This document shows, piece after piece, positions 53,610 to 61,435 of a DNA stretch of 64,000 bases (positions are counted from its first letter, which is position 1; every line of letters begins with the position of its first letter). This stretch comes from Bacteroidota bacterium. Its GTDB lineage: Bacteria; Bacteroidota; Bacteroidia; Chitinophagales; Chitinophagaceae. The DNA lies in NCBI GenBank assembly GCA_030706635.1, contig JAUZOD010000009.1, positions 1-64,000 of the forward strand. The letters are read 5' to 3'. The position numbers and the translations under genes were made by a program. A model generated the notes under the pieces. It searched no databases and was not told the origin of the DNA. It saw nothing but the letters and a program-made list of their open reading frames with translations.

Positions 53610-56268
53610 CCTTCAACACCAGTTCAATCGCTGCAATCTTCTCCTCCGTGTCTGATTTTTTCTTTTTCTCGAGATCAATTACTTCCGGTTTGGCATGTTG
53701 CATGAATTTTTCGTTGCTTAGCTTTTTATTCAGGGACTCAAGGAACCCGCGGTAGTGAATGAGTTCTTTTTCCAATTCCTGCTTCTGATATGTCTTGTCT
53801 GGCTGCAATCCGGTTTCGAAACCGATTTGAGAACCCCTGAATGGAATCCAGTGGATGCCGTTGTCGTTTTCCCCGCTCTTTGTGCCAAAACCGACAGCTT
53901 CTGCGTTGAGCTGTTTCCGGATGATGGCATAGACGCTGTTATTGCTGAAGATTTCTTCCGCTAACACAACCCGGGTTATCGGTTCGCTGTTTTTCATCTG
54001 CTGTTGCTGCCTGAACTCCCGGCCAACGGTAAGGAACAACCGGAGATCATCGCCAGCCCGCAAGACCTGCGGGTCGGGTTCTCTGACCGGCCCAAATTGT
54101 TTAATGCAGAGATCGTCTCCGGCAGCCCGTTCTTTCAATAAATGGTAGATCTCTTCTGTAACAAAGGGCATAAAGGGATGCAGCCATTGAAGGAGTTCTT
54201 CAAAAAAAGAAACGGTTTTCTGGTATACCTCTGGCAGCATAGCCTGTTCATATCCCGGCTTCACCCATTCGAGGAACCAGCTGCAGAAATCGTCCCATAT
54301 CAGGGAATAAAGATTTTTTAAAGCTTCACTGATTTTAAATTCTGCAATTAGTTTCTGAATATCATTTTTGGCCTGCTCCAGGCGGTTTTCAAACCATTGA
54401 ACGGCAAAATGGCCTGTTGAGTCTATTGCTGCTGAGCCGGGTTTTTCCGGGCCTGTTTCAGAAACCGCCTGCCTGGCCGCCCACATATTCACCAGTTTGA
54501 GGGCGTTCCACAGTTTATTGTTGAAATTCCTTCCCTGCTCGGGTCCTGCTTCATCGAAGAGCAGGTCATTACCTGCCGGGGAGGAAATCATGATGCCGAA
54601 CCGGACGGCATCGGCGCCATATTTTTCAATGAGTTTTAAAAGGTCGGGAGAATTGCCCAGACTCTTGCTCATTTTCCTTCCCTGTTTATCTCTCACCATG
54701 CCCGTGAAATAAACATCAGAAAACGGCTTTTCATTTTTGAATTCCATGCCAGCCATGATCATGCGGGCCACCCAGAAAAATATTATATCCTGGCCCGTGA
54801 CCAACACGGCGCCGGGGTAATAATATTTGAAATCTGCGTTGTCTGGGTCTGTTATGCCGTGGAAAACTTCCATAGGCCATAACCACGAAGAGAACCAGGT
54901 ATCCAGCACGTCTTCATCCTGCGTTAATTTTTCGCCCGCTTTCAGGGGCCCGAATTCCTGTTGATAAGTGGCTATGGCGGCCTGTTCATTTTCGGCAACA
55001 ACGAAATTCTTTTTGCCGTCATACCAGGTCGGGATCCTTTGTCCCCACCAGAGTTGCCTTGAGATACACCAGTCCTTTACATTTTCCAGCCAGTATTTGT
55101 AGGTCGCCAAAAATTTATCTCCCGGATGAATACGGATGTTCCCGGAAATCACCTGTTCCAGCGCAGGAGCCGCGAGCGGTTTCATTTTTACAAACCACTG
55201 GGTGGAAATGCGGGGCTCCACTACGGCATGAGATCTCTGGGAATATCCCAGTCGGGTGGCATAAGTTTCTTCTTTCACAAGCAATCCTTCTTCCCGGAGC
55301 ATTTCAACTATTCTTTTTCTGGCCTCAAACCGGTCCATGCCCACCAGTATTTCGGCAGCCGGGGATAAGCTACCGTCTTCGTTCAGGGTTTCTATTACTG
55401 GTAAACCGTGCTTCAATCCCAGATTATAGTCGTTGATATCGTGTGCAGGCGTAACCTTTAATGCGCCGGTTCCGAAGCTGATGTCAATATAATCATCAAA
55501 GATCACGGGTACGGAGCGGTTTACCAGCGGCACGATCACCTGTTTCCCTTTCAGGTGCCGGTATCGTGGATCTTCCGGGTTCACGCATACTCCGGTATCT
55601 CCCATGATGGTTTCGGGACGCTGGGTGGCAATGGTTATAAAGTCGCTGGTGCCGGCAATGGGATACTTAACGTAATAAAGTATCCCCTCCACATCCCGGT
55701 ATTCCACTTCTTCGTCGCTGAGTGCCGTTCGCGCAGATGGATCCCAATGGATCATGCGGGCGCCGCGATAGATCAGGTTTTTCCGGTACAGATCCACAAA
55801 CACGCGTATGACCGCCCGGTAATAGTGGTCATCCATGGTAAAGCTGGTGCGGTTCCAGTCAACACTGCATCCAAGTTTGGCGATCTGGTCGTATATGATG
55901 CTGCCATAAGTGTCTTTCCACTCAAAGGCGTATTTCAGAAAGGCTTCCCGGGAAAGGCTGTTCTTATCAATGCCTTTTTCTTTGAGCATGGCCACCACGC
56001 GGGCTTCGGTGGCAATGGACGCATGGTCGCTTCCCGGAACCCAACAGGCATTCAGTCCGCTCATCCTTGCCCGGCGTACCAGGATGTCCTGAACCGTTTC
56101 GTTGAGGGTGTGACCCATGTGCAGCACGCCGGTCACATTGGGCGGCGGAATCACCACCGTGTATGGTTTCCGGTGATCCGGAAAACTGTTAAAATAATGA
56201 TTCGCATTCCAGTGTGCCGACCATTTATTTTCTACGGAGGCGGGATCATAGTGTTTATTCAATTCCAT
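53605..56268 (-). CDS. valS: Valyl-tRNA synthetase
   Basis: An 887-residue class I synthetase: PPPNVTGVLHMGHTLNE with the HIGH motif at 50-53, the editing domain TIATQRPETIMGDTGVCVNPED, the KMSKS loop GRKMSKSLGNSPD, and the C-terminal coiled coil (KELIHYRGFLESLNKKLSNEKFMQHAKPEVI). Start ATG 56268 is chosen because a TAnnTTTG box (56293-56300) lies where a longer reading from 56295 would begin, and MELNKHYDPA fits the family. The stop is inside the second repeat hairpin. Charges tRNA(Val) and edits threonyl-tRNA(Val). Confidence 0.96.
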   Translation of the reverse strand: MELNKHYDPASVENKWSAHWNANHYFNSFPDHRKPYTVVIPPPNVTGVLHMGHTLNETVQDILVRRARMSGLNACWVPGSDHASIATEARVVAMLKEKGIDKNSLSREAFLKYAFEWKDTYGSIIYDQIAKLGCSVDWNRTSFTMDDHYYRAVIRVFVDLYRKNLIYRGARMIHWDPSARTALSDEEVEYRDVEGILYYVKYPIAGTSDFITIATQRPETIMGDTGVCVNPEDPRYRHLKGKQVIVPLVNRSVPVIFDDYIDISFGTGALKVTPAHDINDYNLGLKHGLPVIETLNEDGSLSPAAEILVGMDRFEARKRIVEMLREEGLLVKEETYATRLGYSQRSHAVVEPRISTQWFVKMKPLAAPALEQVISGNIRIHPGDKFLATYKYWLENVKDWCISRQLWWGQRIPTWYDGKKNFVVAENEQAAIATYQQEFGPLKAGEKLTQDEDVLDTWFSSWLWPMEVFHGITDPDNADFKYYYPGAVLVTGQDIIFFWVARMIMAGMEFKNEKPFSDVYFTGMVRDKQGRKMSKSLGNSPDLLKLIEKYGADAVRFGIMISSPAGNDLLFDEAGPEQGRNFNNKLWNALKLVNMWAARQAVSETGPEKPGSAAIDSTGHFAVQWFENRLEQAKNDIQKLIAEFKISEALKNLYSLIWDDFCSWFLEWVKPGYEQAMLPEVYQKTVSFFEELLQWLHPFMPFVTEEIYHLLKERAAGDDLCIKQFGPVREPDPQVLRAGDDLRLFLTVGREFRQQQQMKNSEPITRVVLAEEIFSNNSVYAIIRKQLNAEAVGFGTKSGENDNGIHWIPFRGSQIGFETGLQPDKTYQKQELEKELIHYRGFLESLNKKLSNEKFMQHAKPEVIDLEKKKKSDTEEKIAAIELVLKG

Positions 56269-56292
56269 CCGGGTGCATCTTTTAAAGGAATG

Positions 56293-56300
56293 CAAAGTTA
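56293..56300 (-). promoter_or_regulatory. -7 box of the valS promoter
   Basis: TAACTTTG on the minus strand fits TAnnTTTG and lies 25 bp before the ATG at 56268. It supports this start. No standard -33 TTG was identified. Confidence 0.45.
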
Positions 56301-56342
56301 ATCAATCGCTTATATGGATGGAAAGCAGGCAGGGGCAAATAA

Positions 56343-56370
56343 AAAAGTTTCCTGTTAAAAGGAAACTTTT
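56343..56370 (-). terminator. Terminator of mini-gene 1
   Basis: AAAAGTTTCC (56343-56352) and GGAAACTTTT (56361-56370) form a 10-bp perfect stem with an 8-nt loop; on the minus strand it is followed by T residues. It ends transcription of the 37-codon gene at 56454-56567, some 84 bp downstream of its stop, before valS. Confidence 0.7.
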
Positions 56371-56453
56371 GTCTTAGGAGAGGGAATACCAAGATTCCTC
56401 CCGTATCCTGGGAATAGAGGTTCTGAACTTAAGCTCAGCAGGTAAGCTTGATG

Positions 56454-56567
56454 TTATGCAAACCAGTACAAATAAGAAAGCAGCATAACCAGGGCGAGAA
56501 AACCAAAGGCAAATAAAGCTGTCTTTGCATTTTCTCCCAAATGAAATGAATGTGTTGTCCTCTTCAT
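56454..56567 (-). CDS. 37-residue membrane mini-protein, copy 1 (FHxGE type)
   Basis: ATG at 56567 opens a 37-codon frame ending in TAA. The product has a short N-terminal part MKRTTHSFHLGENA and a single hydrophobic helix (TALFAFGFLALVMLLSYLYWFA). It aligns with the second mini-gene (56842-56955): both are exactly 37 residues, both start MK, both carry F-H-[LV]-G-E at positions 7-12 and then one membrane helix. Each is followed by a separate hairpin terminator, so each is its own transcription unit. No family is known to me. A lone frame this short would be unreliable; the paralogue plus terminators make it credible. Confidence 0.6.
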   Translation of the reverse strand: MKRTTHSFHLGENAKTALFAFGFLALVMLLSYLYWFA

Positions 56568-56794
56568 AAATGAAAAATTTAGAATGAAACCATGTTAATT
56601 AAAAACATTTGTTTCAAAGGGACTCAAAATCAACTAGGGTAGGTTTCTCTTACGATCTGGGGGGGATGCCTTAAAAATAATGACCATGGCAGGCGAACCA
56701 TGATCTCCAAACAAATATAAACTGATTTTCTGAGCAGTGCTAGTGTTTAGCCATAAAATTTGCAATATTTTCCCCAAATTTCCCCAAAAAGGAA

Positions 56795-56817
56795 AACTCC
56801 GGCTTGAGGCCGGAGTT
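56795..56817 (-). terminator. Terminator of mini-gene 2
   Basis: AACTCCGGC (56795-56803) and GCCGGAGTT (56809-56817) form a 9-bp perfect stem with a 5-nt loop. Reading the minus strand, TTTCCTTTTT follows. It lies 25 bp after the stop of the mini-gene at 56842-56955. Confidence 0.75.
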
Positions 56818-56841
56818 GACGTACCAGGTGTTTGCCCAGGA

Positions 56842-56955
56842 TCAGGTTAAGGTAAAGACGTAGGCAAATAACATGATGGAGCAGAAATACAGGACCGCGA
56901 TGATCGCGGCCAATGTCGTTTCCTCCCCAACATGAAAGGCTTGCATGTTTTTCAT
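56842..56955 (-). CDS. 37-residue membrane mini-protein, copy 2 (FHxGE type)
   Basis: ATG at 56955 opens a 37-codon frame ending in TGA. Product: MKNMQAFHVGEETT, then a single hydrophobic helix (LAAIIAVLYFCSIMLFAYVF). It is the partner of copy 1, with the same length, MK start and FHxGE motif but otherwise diverged, so both have been kept as protein rather than being a recent DNA duplication. It lies 160 bp before the divergent DnaQ/GIY-YIG gene. Possible roles are as regulatory subunit of a membrane complex; not known. Confidence 0.6.
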   Translation of the reverse strand: MKNMQAFHVGEETTLAAIIAVLYFCSIMLFAYVFTLT

Positions 56956-57114
56956 GGAGATGAATTTAAAGGTGAAATACTAAGCATACGGACGGATTTC
57001 AGGGCGCTTTCAACGGGTACGAATGGAATAATATCAAAAAAACCGTAAATGAAATGGAAACGGAAGCGTGATTATCCTAACTTTATTAGCAAATAAGGCT
57101 CAGGACACCCGGTT

Positions 57115-58488
57115 ATGTATGCAATAGTAGATATCGAAACAACGGGTAGTTATGCTGCTAATAACGGCATCACTGAATTGGCTATTGTGCTTTACGATGG
57201 AAATAAGATCTTGGACCGTTTTGAAAGCCTGGTCAATCCTCAAATGCCTATCCCGCGCTACATTCAGGTACTCACGGGCATTCTGCCGGAGATGCTGGAA
57301 TCTGCTCCGCTGTTCAGCGAAATGGCTGACCGGGTTTATACCTTATTAAAAGATGCTGTTTTCGTGGCACACAATGTGAATTTTGACTATTCTTTCATCA
57401 AATTCCATCTGGAGTCCTGCGGTTATTCGTTGAACAGTAAAAAGCTTTGCACTGTCCGGCTGAGCCGTAAACTGTTCCCGGGGCTTGCCGGTTACAGTCT
57501 CGGCAAGTTATGCCGCGAGTTGAGTATTCCCCTCGAGAACCGCCACCGGGCCGGAGGGGATGCCGACGCCACGGTAAGGCTTTTTGAAAAAATTCTGCTC
57601 AGGGACTCGCAGGGTCATGTGCAGCAAATGCTGAATACGAGAAGCCGGGAACAGTACCTGCCTCCCAATTTACCTTCGGATCAGATTGCGGGAATCCCGT
57701 ACACATCGGGGGTTTATTATTTCCACGATCAAAAAGGGAAAGTGATCTATGTGGGGAAGGCCAGGAATCTCCGTAGCCGCGTCTGCAGTCATTTTTCGAA
57801 TAATCACACCGGCCTGCGCAAACAGGAATTTCTGCGGAATATTTTTTCTGTTTCCTGGCAGGAATGTGGTACGGAATTGATGGCCTTTCTGTTTGAATGC
57901 ATTGAAATCAAACGGCTCTGGCCTAAATACAATAGCAGCCTGAAACGGTTTGAACAGGCCTATGGCCTATATACCTATGAGGATCACAACGGTTTTCTGC
58001 GGCTTATTATGGAAAAGAAAAAAAAGCATCTGCAGAGTTATTATAGTTTTAACAGCGTTTTTGAAGGGAGGCAAATAATCAGCCGGCTGGTTCGCCAATG
58101 CGGACTTTGTCCAAAACTTTGCTTCATACAAAAAGGGGATGATGCCTGTGAGGGGATCCGGGAGCATTATTGTTCAGGAGCCTGCAGGGGAGAGGAAACA
58201 GCATCAGCATATAATGACCGTGTTCGGGAGGCTTTGGCTTCCCTGCAGCAGGTTCTTCCGTCTTTTTTCGTGAAAGATAAAGGTCGACACGCCGCCGAAG
58301 AGAGCTATATACTTATAGAAAACGGACGTTTCTATGGAATGGGTTACCTGGACAAAGAATTGCAAATAGGAAATCTGGACTTGCTGAAAGAACATCTCAC
58401 CGTTTATCCGGAAAATGATTATATGCGGGGACTGGTGTATCAGTATGCAGAAAAATGGCCTTCAAAGAAATTGACAATGGACAATTGA
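57115..58488 (+). CDS. DnaQ-like exonuclease fused to a GIY-YIG/UvrC-type nuclease
   Basis: Residues 1-165 form a DEDDh exonuclease with Asp6 and Glu8 (DIETTG), Asp91 (NVNFDYSF), His144 and Asp149. Residues 195-275 form a GIY-YIG endonuclease (SGVYYFHDQKGKVIYVGKARNLRSR) like that of UvrC and Cho. A cysteine-rich segment follows, including CGLCPKLC and HYCSGACRG. Total length 457. Such fusions (as in the mycobacterial DnaQ-UvrC-like protein) are suspected to act in nucleotide excision repair or DNA processing. The last codons and stop overlap the third heptamer-repeat hairpin, giving the tail LTMDN. Confidence 0.88.
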   Translation: MYAIVDIETTGSYAANNGITELAIVLYDGNKILDRFESLVNPQMPIPRYIQVLTGILPEMLESAPLFSEMADRVYTLLKDAVFVAHNVNFDYSFIKFHLESCGYSLNSKKLCTVRLSRKLFPGLAGYSLGKLCRELSIPLENRHRAGGDADATVRLFEKILLRDSQGHVQQMLNTRSREQYLPPNLPSDQIAGIPYTSGVYYFHDQKGKVIYVGKARNLRSRVCSHFSNNHTGLRKQEFLRNIFSVSWQECGTELMAFLFECIEIKRLWPKYNSSLKRFEQAYGLYTYEDHNGFLRLIMEKKKKHLQSYYSFNSVFEGRQIISRLVRQCGLCPKLCFIQKGDDACEGIREHYCSGACRGEETASAYNDRVREALASLQQVLPSFFVKDKGRHAAEESYILIENGRFYGMGYLDKELQIGNLDLLKEHLTVYPENDYMRGLVYQYAEKWPSKKLTMDN

Positions 58489-58540
58489 CAATGGACAATG
58501 AGGACAAATTGTCACCTGTCAATTGTCCATTGTCAATTGA
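58471..58540. repeat. Inverted repeat of 7-bp tandem units, copy 3
   Basis: Left arm (58471-58500) is made of GACAATG/GACAATT heptamers and the right arm (58509-58540) of their complements; about 20 consecutive bases are perfectly complementary. It spans the stop codons of both the exonuclease (58486-58488) and the aat gene (58519-58521). As both genes run into the palindrome, both proteins end with the same residues LTMDN. Confidence 0.85.
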
Positions 58541-59172
58541 TCAACATATTCCAGGAATTCAACCCTGGGAATCATTCTCGCGCCAAGGCTTTCGAGATGC
58601 GCGGTGTATACCTGGCAGTCAATTATCCGAACGCCTTCGGATTGCAGTTGCTGCACGTATTTGATAAAAGCGAATTTACTGGCATTACTCCGCTTGCTGA
58701 ACATGCTTTCCCCAAAGAACATATTTCCCAGGCGGATACCGTAAAGTCCACCCACCAGTTCCCCATTTTGCCAGGCTTCAGCGCTGTGCGCATAACCATG
58801 ACGGTGCAGATTGATATAGGCATTCTGCATGTCTTCCGTTATCCAGGTTCCCTCCTGGTCGTGTCTGGATATGCTTTTGCATTCGCCGATGACGGCCCGG
58901 AAATTCCGGTTAACAGAAAACTCCAGATCTCCTTTTTTCAAAATCTGTTTCATGCTATTGCTCACCTTCAGTTCCTGCGGAAATAATACGAACCGGGGAT
59001 CGGGACACCACCAGAGGATATATTTATTTTCATACCAGGGGAAAATTCCGTTCCGGTAGGCGAGGAGCAGCCTTTCCATAGACAGATCGCCGCCAATGGC
59101 CAGCAGCCCATCCTCATCGGCCAGGTTAACCGGCGGAAATACCAGATCCCGATCCAGGATATAAAGCGACAT
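58519..59172 (-). CDS. aat: Leucyl/phenylalanyl-tRNA--protein transferase
   Basis: The 217-residue protein has the Aat landmarks: FPPVNLADEDGLLAIGGDLSMERLLLAYRNGIFPWYE, ILWWCPDPRFVLFP, then HRHGYAHSAEAWQNGELVGGLYGIRLGNMFFGESMFS and a C-terminal LESLGARMIPRVEFL. It adds Leu or Phe to proteins with N-terminal Arg or Lys for degradation. clpS lies 48 bp upstream on the same strand; ClpS is the adaptor that recognises the products, so the N-end rule pathway is encoded together. The C-terminus (QLTMDN) comes from a repeat. Confidence 0.94.
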   Translation of the reverse strand: MSLYILDRDLVFPPVNLADEDGLLAIGGDLSMERLLLAYRNGIFPWYENKYILWWCPDPRFVLFPQELKVSNSMKQILKKGDLEFSVNRNFRAVIGECKSISRHDQEGTWITEDMQNAYINLHRHGYAHSAEAWQNGELVGGLYGIRLGNMFFGESMFSKRSNASKFAFIKYVQQLQSEGVRIIDCQVYTAHLESLGARMIPRVEFLEYVDQLTMDN

Positions 59173-59220
59173 ATTCGGATATAAAATGAATGTAAAATGG
59201 GCTTCGAATCCGGGTGAGAT

Positions 59221-59532
59221 TCACGAAGCTGAAAGAACTTCGATCGTAGCGCCGATACCCCGGTCGGTAATGGCATCACACATGGGCTTCAGTTCTTCAT
59301 AACTTCCCCGCTTAACCCCATATTTTCCCTGAGTATGTATGATCATCGCGCATTGTTCCGCCTGTTCTGTGCTATGCTTGCAAACTTCCATCAGGGTTTG
59401 AATTACCCAGTCGAAGCTATTTACCTCGTCATTCCAGACAATCAAACTGTATGGCTCTTCAGCATCGGTTAACAGCTCGATGTCTGATATACTCTCTTCC
59501 CGTGTGCCGGGATTGTTTAACTGCGTTGCCAT
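59221..59532 (-). CDS. clpS: ATP-dependent Clp protease adaptor
   Basis: A 103-residue ClpS. After a disordered N-terminal arm that enters the ClpA pore, the core runs YSLIVWNDEVNSFDWVIQTLMEVCKHSTEQAEQCAMIIHTQGKYGVKRG-, with the Asn-Asp of the N-degron pocket (WNDE) and the His of IIHTQG. ClpS delivers N-end rule substrates to ClpAP/ClpCP. It precedes aat, which makes the N-degrons, on the same strand. Confidence 0.94.
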   Translation of the reverse strand: MATQLNNPGTREESISDIELLTDAEEPYSLIVWNDEVNSFDWVIQTLMEVCKHSTEQAEQCAMIIHTQGKYGVKRGSYEELKPMCDAITDRGIGATIEVLSAS

Positions 59533-59732
59533 GGTATAAAATTAGAACATTGCACCTTTTTATGCAAAGTGACAGGCTCAAATGTGCAAGAAATATGTTA
59601 ACAATTTTTTTGCCCCACCATTTTGTTGCCAATTATACCCATAATATGGGAAAACCGGCCGGCTATCAGGCTTAAAACAGGTGGCTTGGCGTTTGAATAG
59701 GTAGGATATCGGATCATTAAAACAATATATTT

Positions 59733-60299
59733 ATGAAGTCGCTAATTTTTGCTTTATGCCTCACTACCGGTCTTTTTGCGGTGCAGGCCTGTAATAACAG
59801 TACGTCATCTGACAGCCATGAGGATTCTGTTGACAGTGCAAAGGCAGTCAATAAAACAGTACAACCCGTTCAGAAAGATGCATCTGATTTTGCCGTTGCG
59901 GCAGCCAATGGTGGCATGATGGAAGTAGAGTTGGGTAAGCTTGCGCAGGAGAAGGCCGTTAGCCAGCGCGTGAAGGATTTTGGCTCCATGATGGTGAAGG
60001 ACCATTCTGCCGCCAACGACCAGTTGAAAACGGTCGCTTCCACGCTGAATATCACGCTGCCTGATTCAGTAAGCGATGATGCCCGCAAAGAAATCGATAA
60101 GCTGAAAATGAAAAAAGGAAAGGATTTTGACAAAGCCTATGTGAATATGATGCTCGATGATCATAAGAAGGATATTGCGGACTTCAGGAAATGTGCGGAC
60201 AACTGTTCCGATTCCAGCATCAAGGCATTTGCCTCCAACACATTGCCCACACTGGAAAAACATTTGGATTCCGTGCAGGCGATCGCCGGAAAGAAATAA
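59733..60299 (+). CDS. DUF4142 lipoprotein
   Basis: The 188-residue protein has a lipoprotein signal with Cys20 (LTTGLFAVQAC), a Ser/Asp-rich linker (NNSTSSDSHEDSVD), and a four-helix DUF4142 domain from about 60: FAVAAANGGMMEVELGKLAQEKAVSQRVKDFGSMMVKDHSAANDQLK and FDKAYVNMMLDDHKKDIADFRKC. The ferritin-like helical bundle with MVKDH and LDDHKK motifs suggests a metal- or membrane-stress role, unproven. A terminator follows. It might be co-regulated with the potassium channel gene. Confidence 0.85.
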   Translation: MKSLIFALCLTTGLFAVQACNNSTSSDSHEDSVDSAKAVNKTVQPVQKDASDFAVAAANGGMMEVELGKLAQEKAVSQRVKDFGSMMVKDHSAANDQLKTVASTLNITLPDSVSDDARKEIDKLKMKKGKDFDKAYVNMMLDDHKKDIADFRKCADNCSDSSIKAFASNTLPTLEKHLDSVQAIAGKK

Positions 60300-60349
60300 G
60301 AGAATTGGAAAAGGAAGTATTAAAATTTGTGAGGCGGTAACTGAGAGTA

Positions 60350-60384
60350 GGTCCTGGAGATGAAAATCTTCAGGACCATTTTCA
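60350..60384 (+). terminator. Terminator after the DUF4142 gene
   Basis: GGTCCTGGAGAT (60350-60361) and ATCTTCAGGACC (60366-60377) pair over 12 bp with a single G-U, closed by a GAAA tetraloop and followed by ATTTTC. It lies 50 bp downstream of the DUF4142 stop. Confidence 0.75.
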
Positions 60385-60401
60385 TTGAAAAACCTTCTTC
60401 T

Positions 60402-60409
60402 TAGCTTTG
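60402..60409 (+). promoter_or_regulatory. -7 box of the KirBac promoter
   Basis: TAGCTTTG fits TAnnTTTG and lies 16 bp before the ATG at 60426, directly after the terminator of the preceding gene. The leader would be very short. No well-spaced -33 TTG was seen. Confidence 0.4.
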
Positions 60410-60425
60410 CCAAAATAAATTACTC

Positions 60426-61394
60426 ATGGCAAGCGGACGGATGACCCTCAGACTCAAGGCGAACAACGATACGGGATTTGGAACAAACCCGGATAATTAT
60501 GGCGGGCGTTTTGTAAACCGGGACGGGAGCTTCAATGTACGTAAGGAAGGAATCCCTTTTTTGAGAAGATTCAGCCTGTATCATTCTATGCTGAATATGC
60601 CGGTTCTGAAATTTTTCGCCTCTCTGTTTGCTTTTTATCTGGTGATTAACTTTCTTTTTGCGTGGATCTATTTTTTCATTGGAATGAGTCAGTTCCAGGG
60701 AATAACGGCTTCCACATTTATGGGTATTTTTAAAGAGATGTTCTTTTTCAGCACGGAAACGTTTACGACGGTGGGATACGGAAGAGTGAATCCTGTGGGG
60801 GATGCCGCCAACTCAGTGGCAGCGGCCGAATCCATGTTGGGATTTCTGTCCTTTGCCGTGGCAACGGGTCTTTTGTACGGGCGTTTTTCAAAACCCAGAG
60901 CATTTCTCATCTTCAGCAAACAGGCGCTGATGAGTCCGTATCGCGAAGGTCAGGCACTGATGTTCCGGTTTGTCGCTTATAAGGATAATCACACCCTGAC
61001 CAACCTGGACATAAAGGTGAATATTGCCATGCAGCTGGAGGAAAACGGGAGAAAGGTTTATAAATTTTATGACCTTGATCTGGAAAGAAATCATGTGGAA
61101 ACCCTGCCCATGAACTGGACCGTGGTTCACCCGGTAAATGAAGAAAGTCCGCTGCATCTGTACACGGCAGAGGATATGAAGCGGGCGGATGTGGAACTGT
61201 ATGTTTCTGTCAGGGGGTTTGATGATGTTTATTCTAATGTGGTTCAACAGCGAACCTCCTACACATTTGATGAGATCCTGTTTGACCGGAAATTTGTGCA
61301 GATGTACCGTGAAAGCGCAGATGGAAGAACCACCATCCTGGAGCTGCACCGGCTAGACGAACATCGGGAAGCCAGGCAGGAAATTAAAAAATAG
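60426..61394 (+). CDS. Inward-rectifier-type potassium channel (KirBac)
   Basis: A 322-residue KirBac-type channel with a slide helix (about 45-58, FLRRFSLYHSML), membrane helix 1 (62-86), pore helix and selectivity filter TVGYG at 115-119, membrane helix 2 (127-152), and a large cytosolic immunoglobulin-like domain beginning KPRAFLIFSKQALMSPYREGQALMFRF, the usual Kir gating region. It conducts potassium into the cell. The preceding DUF4142 gene and following DUF4421 gene are in the same direction, the latter 41 bp away. Confidence 0.9.
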   Translation: MASGRMTLRLKANNDTGFGTNPDNYGGRFVNRDGSFNVRKEGIPFLRRFSLYHSMLNMPVLKFFASLFAFYLVINFLFAWIYFFIGMSQFQGITASTFMGIFKEMFFFSTETFTTVGYGRVNPVGDAANSVAAAESMLGFLSFAVATGLLYGRFSKPRAFLIFSKQALMSPYREGQALMFRFVAYKDNHTLTNLDIKVNIAMQLEENGRKVYKFYDLDLERNHVETLPMNWTVVHPVNEESPLHLYTAEDMKRADVELYVSVRGFDDVYSNVVQQRTSYTFDEILFDRKFVQMYRESADGRTTILELHRLDEHREARQEIKK

Positions 61395-61435
61395 AAAATG
61401 GGTTGGATTGTTGTCGATCATATCAATGAAGCCGG

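Noticed and set aside
55555-56301. 248-codon plus-strand frame
   Set aside because: Antisense to valS; histidine-rich composition typical of a shadow.
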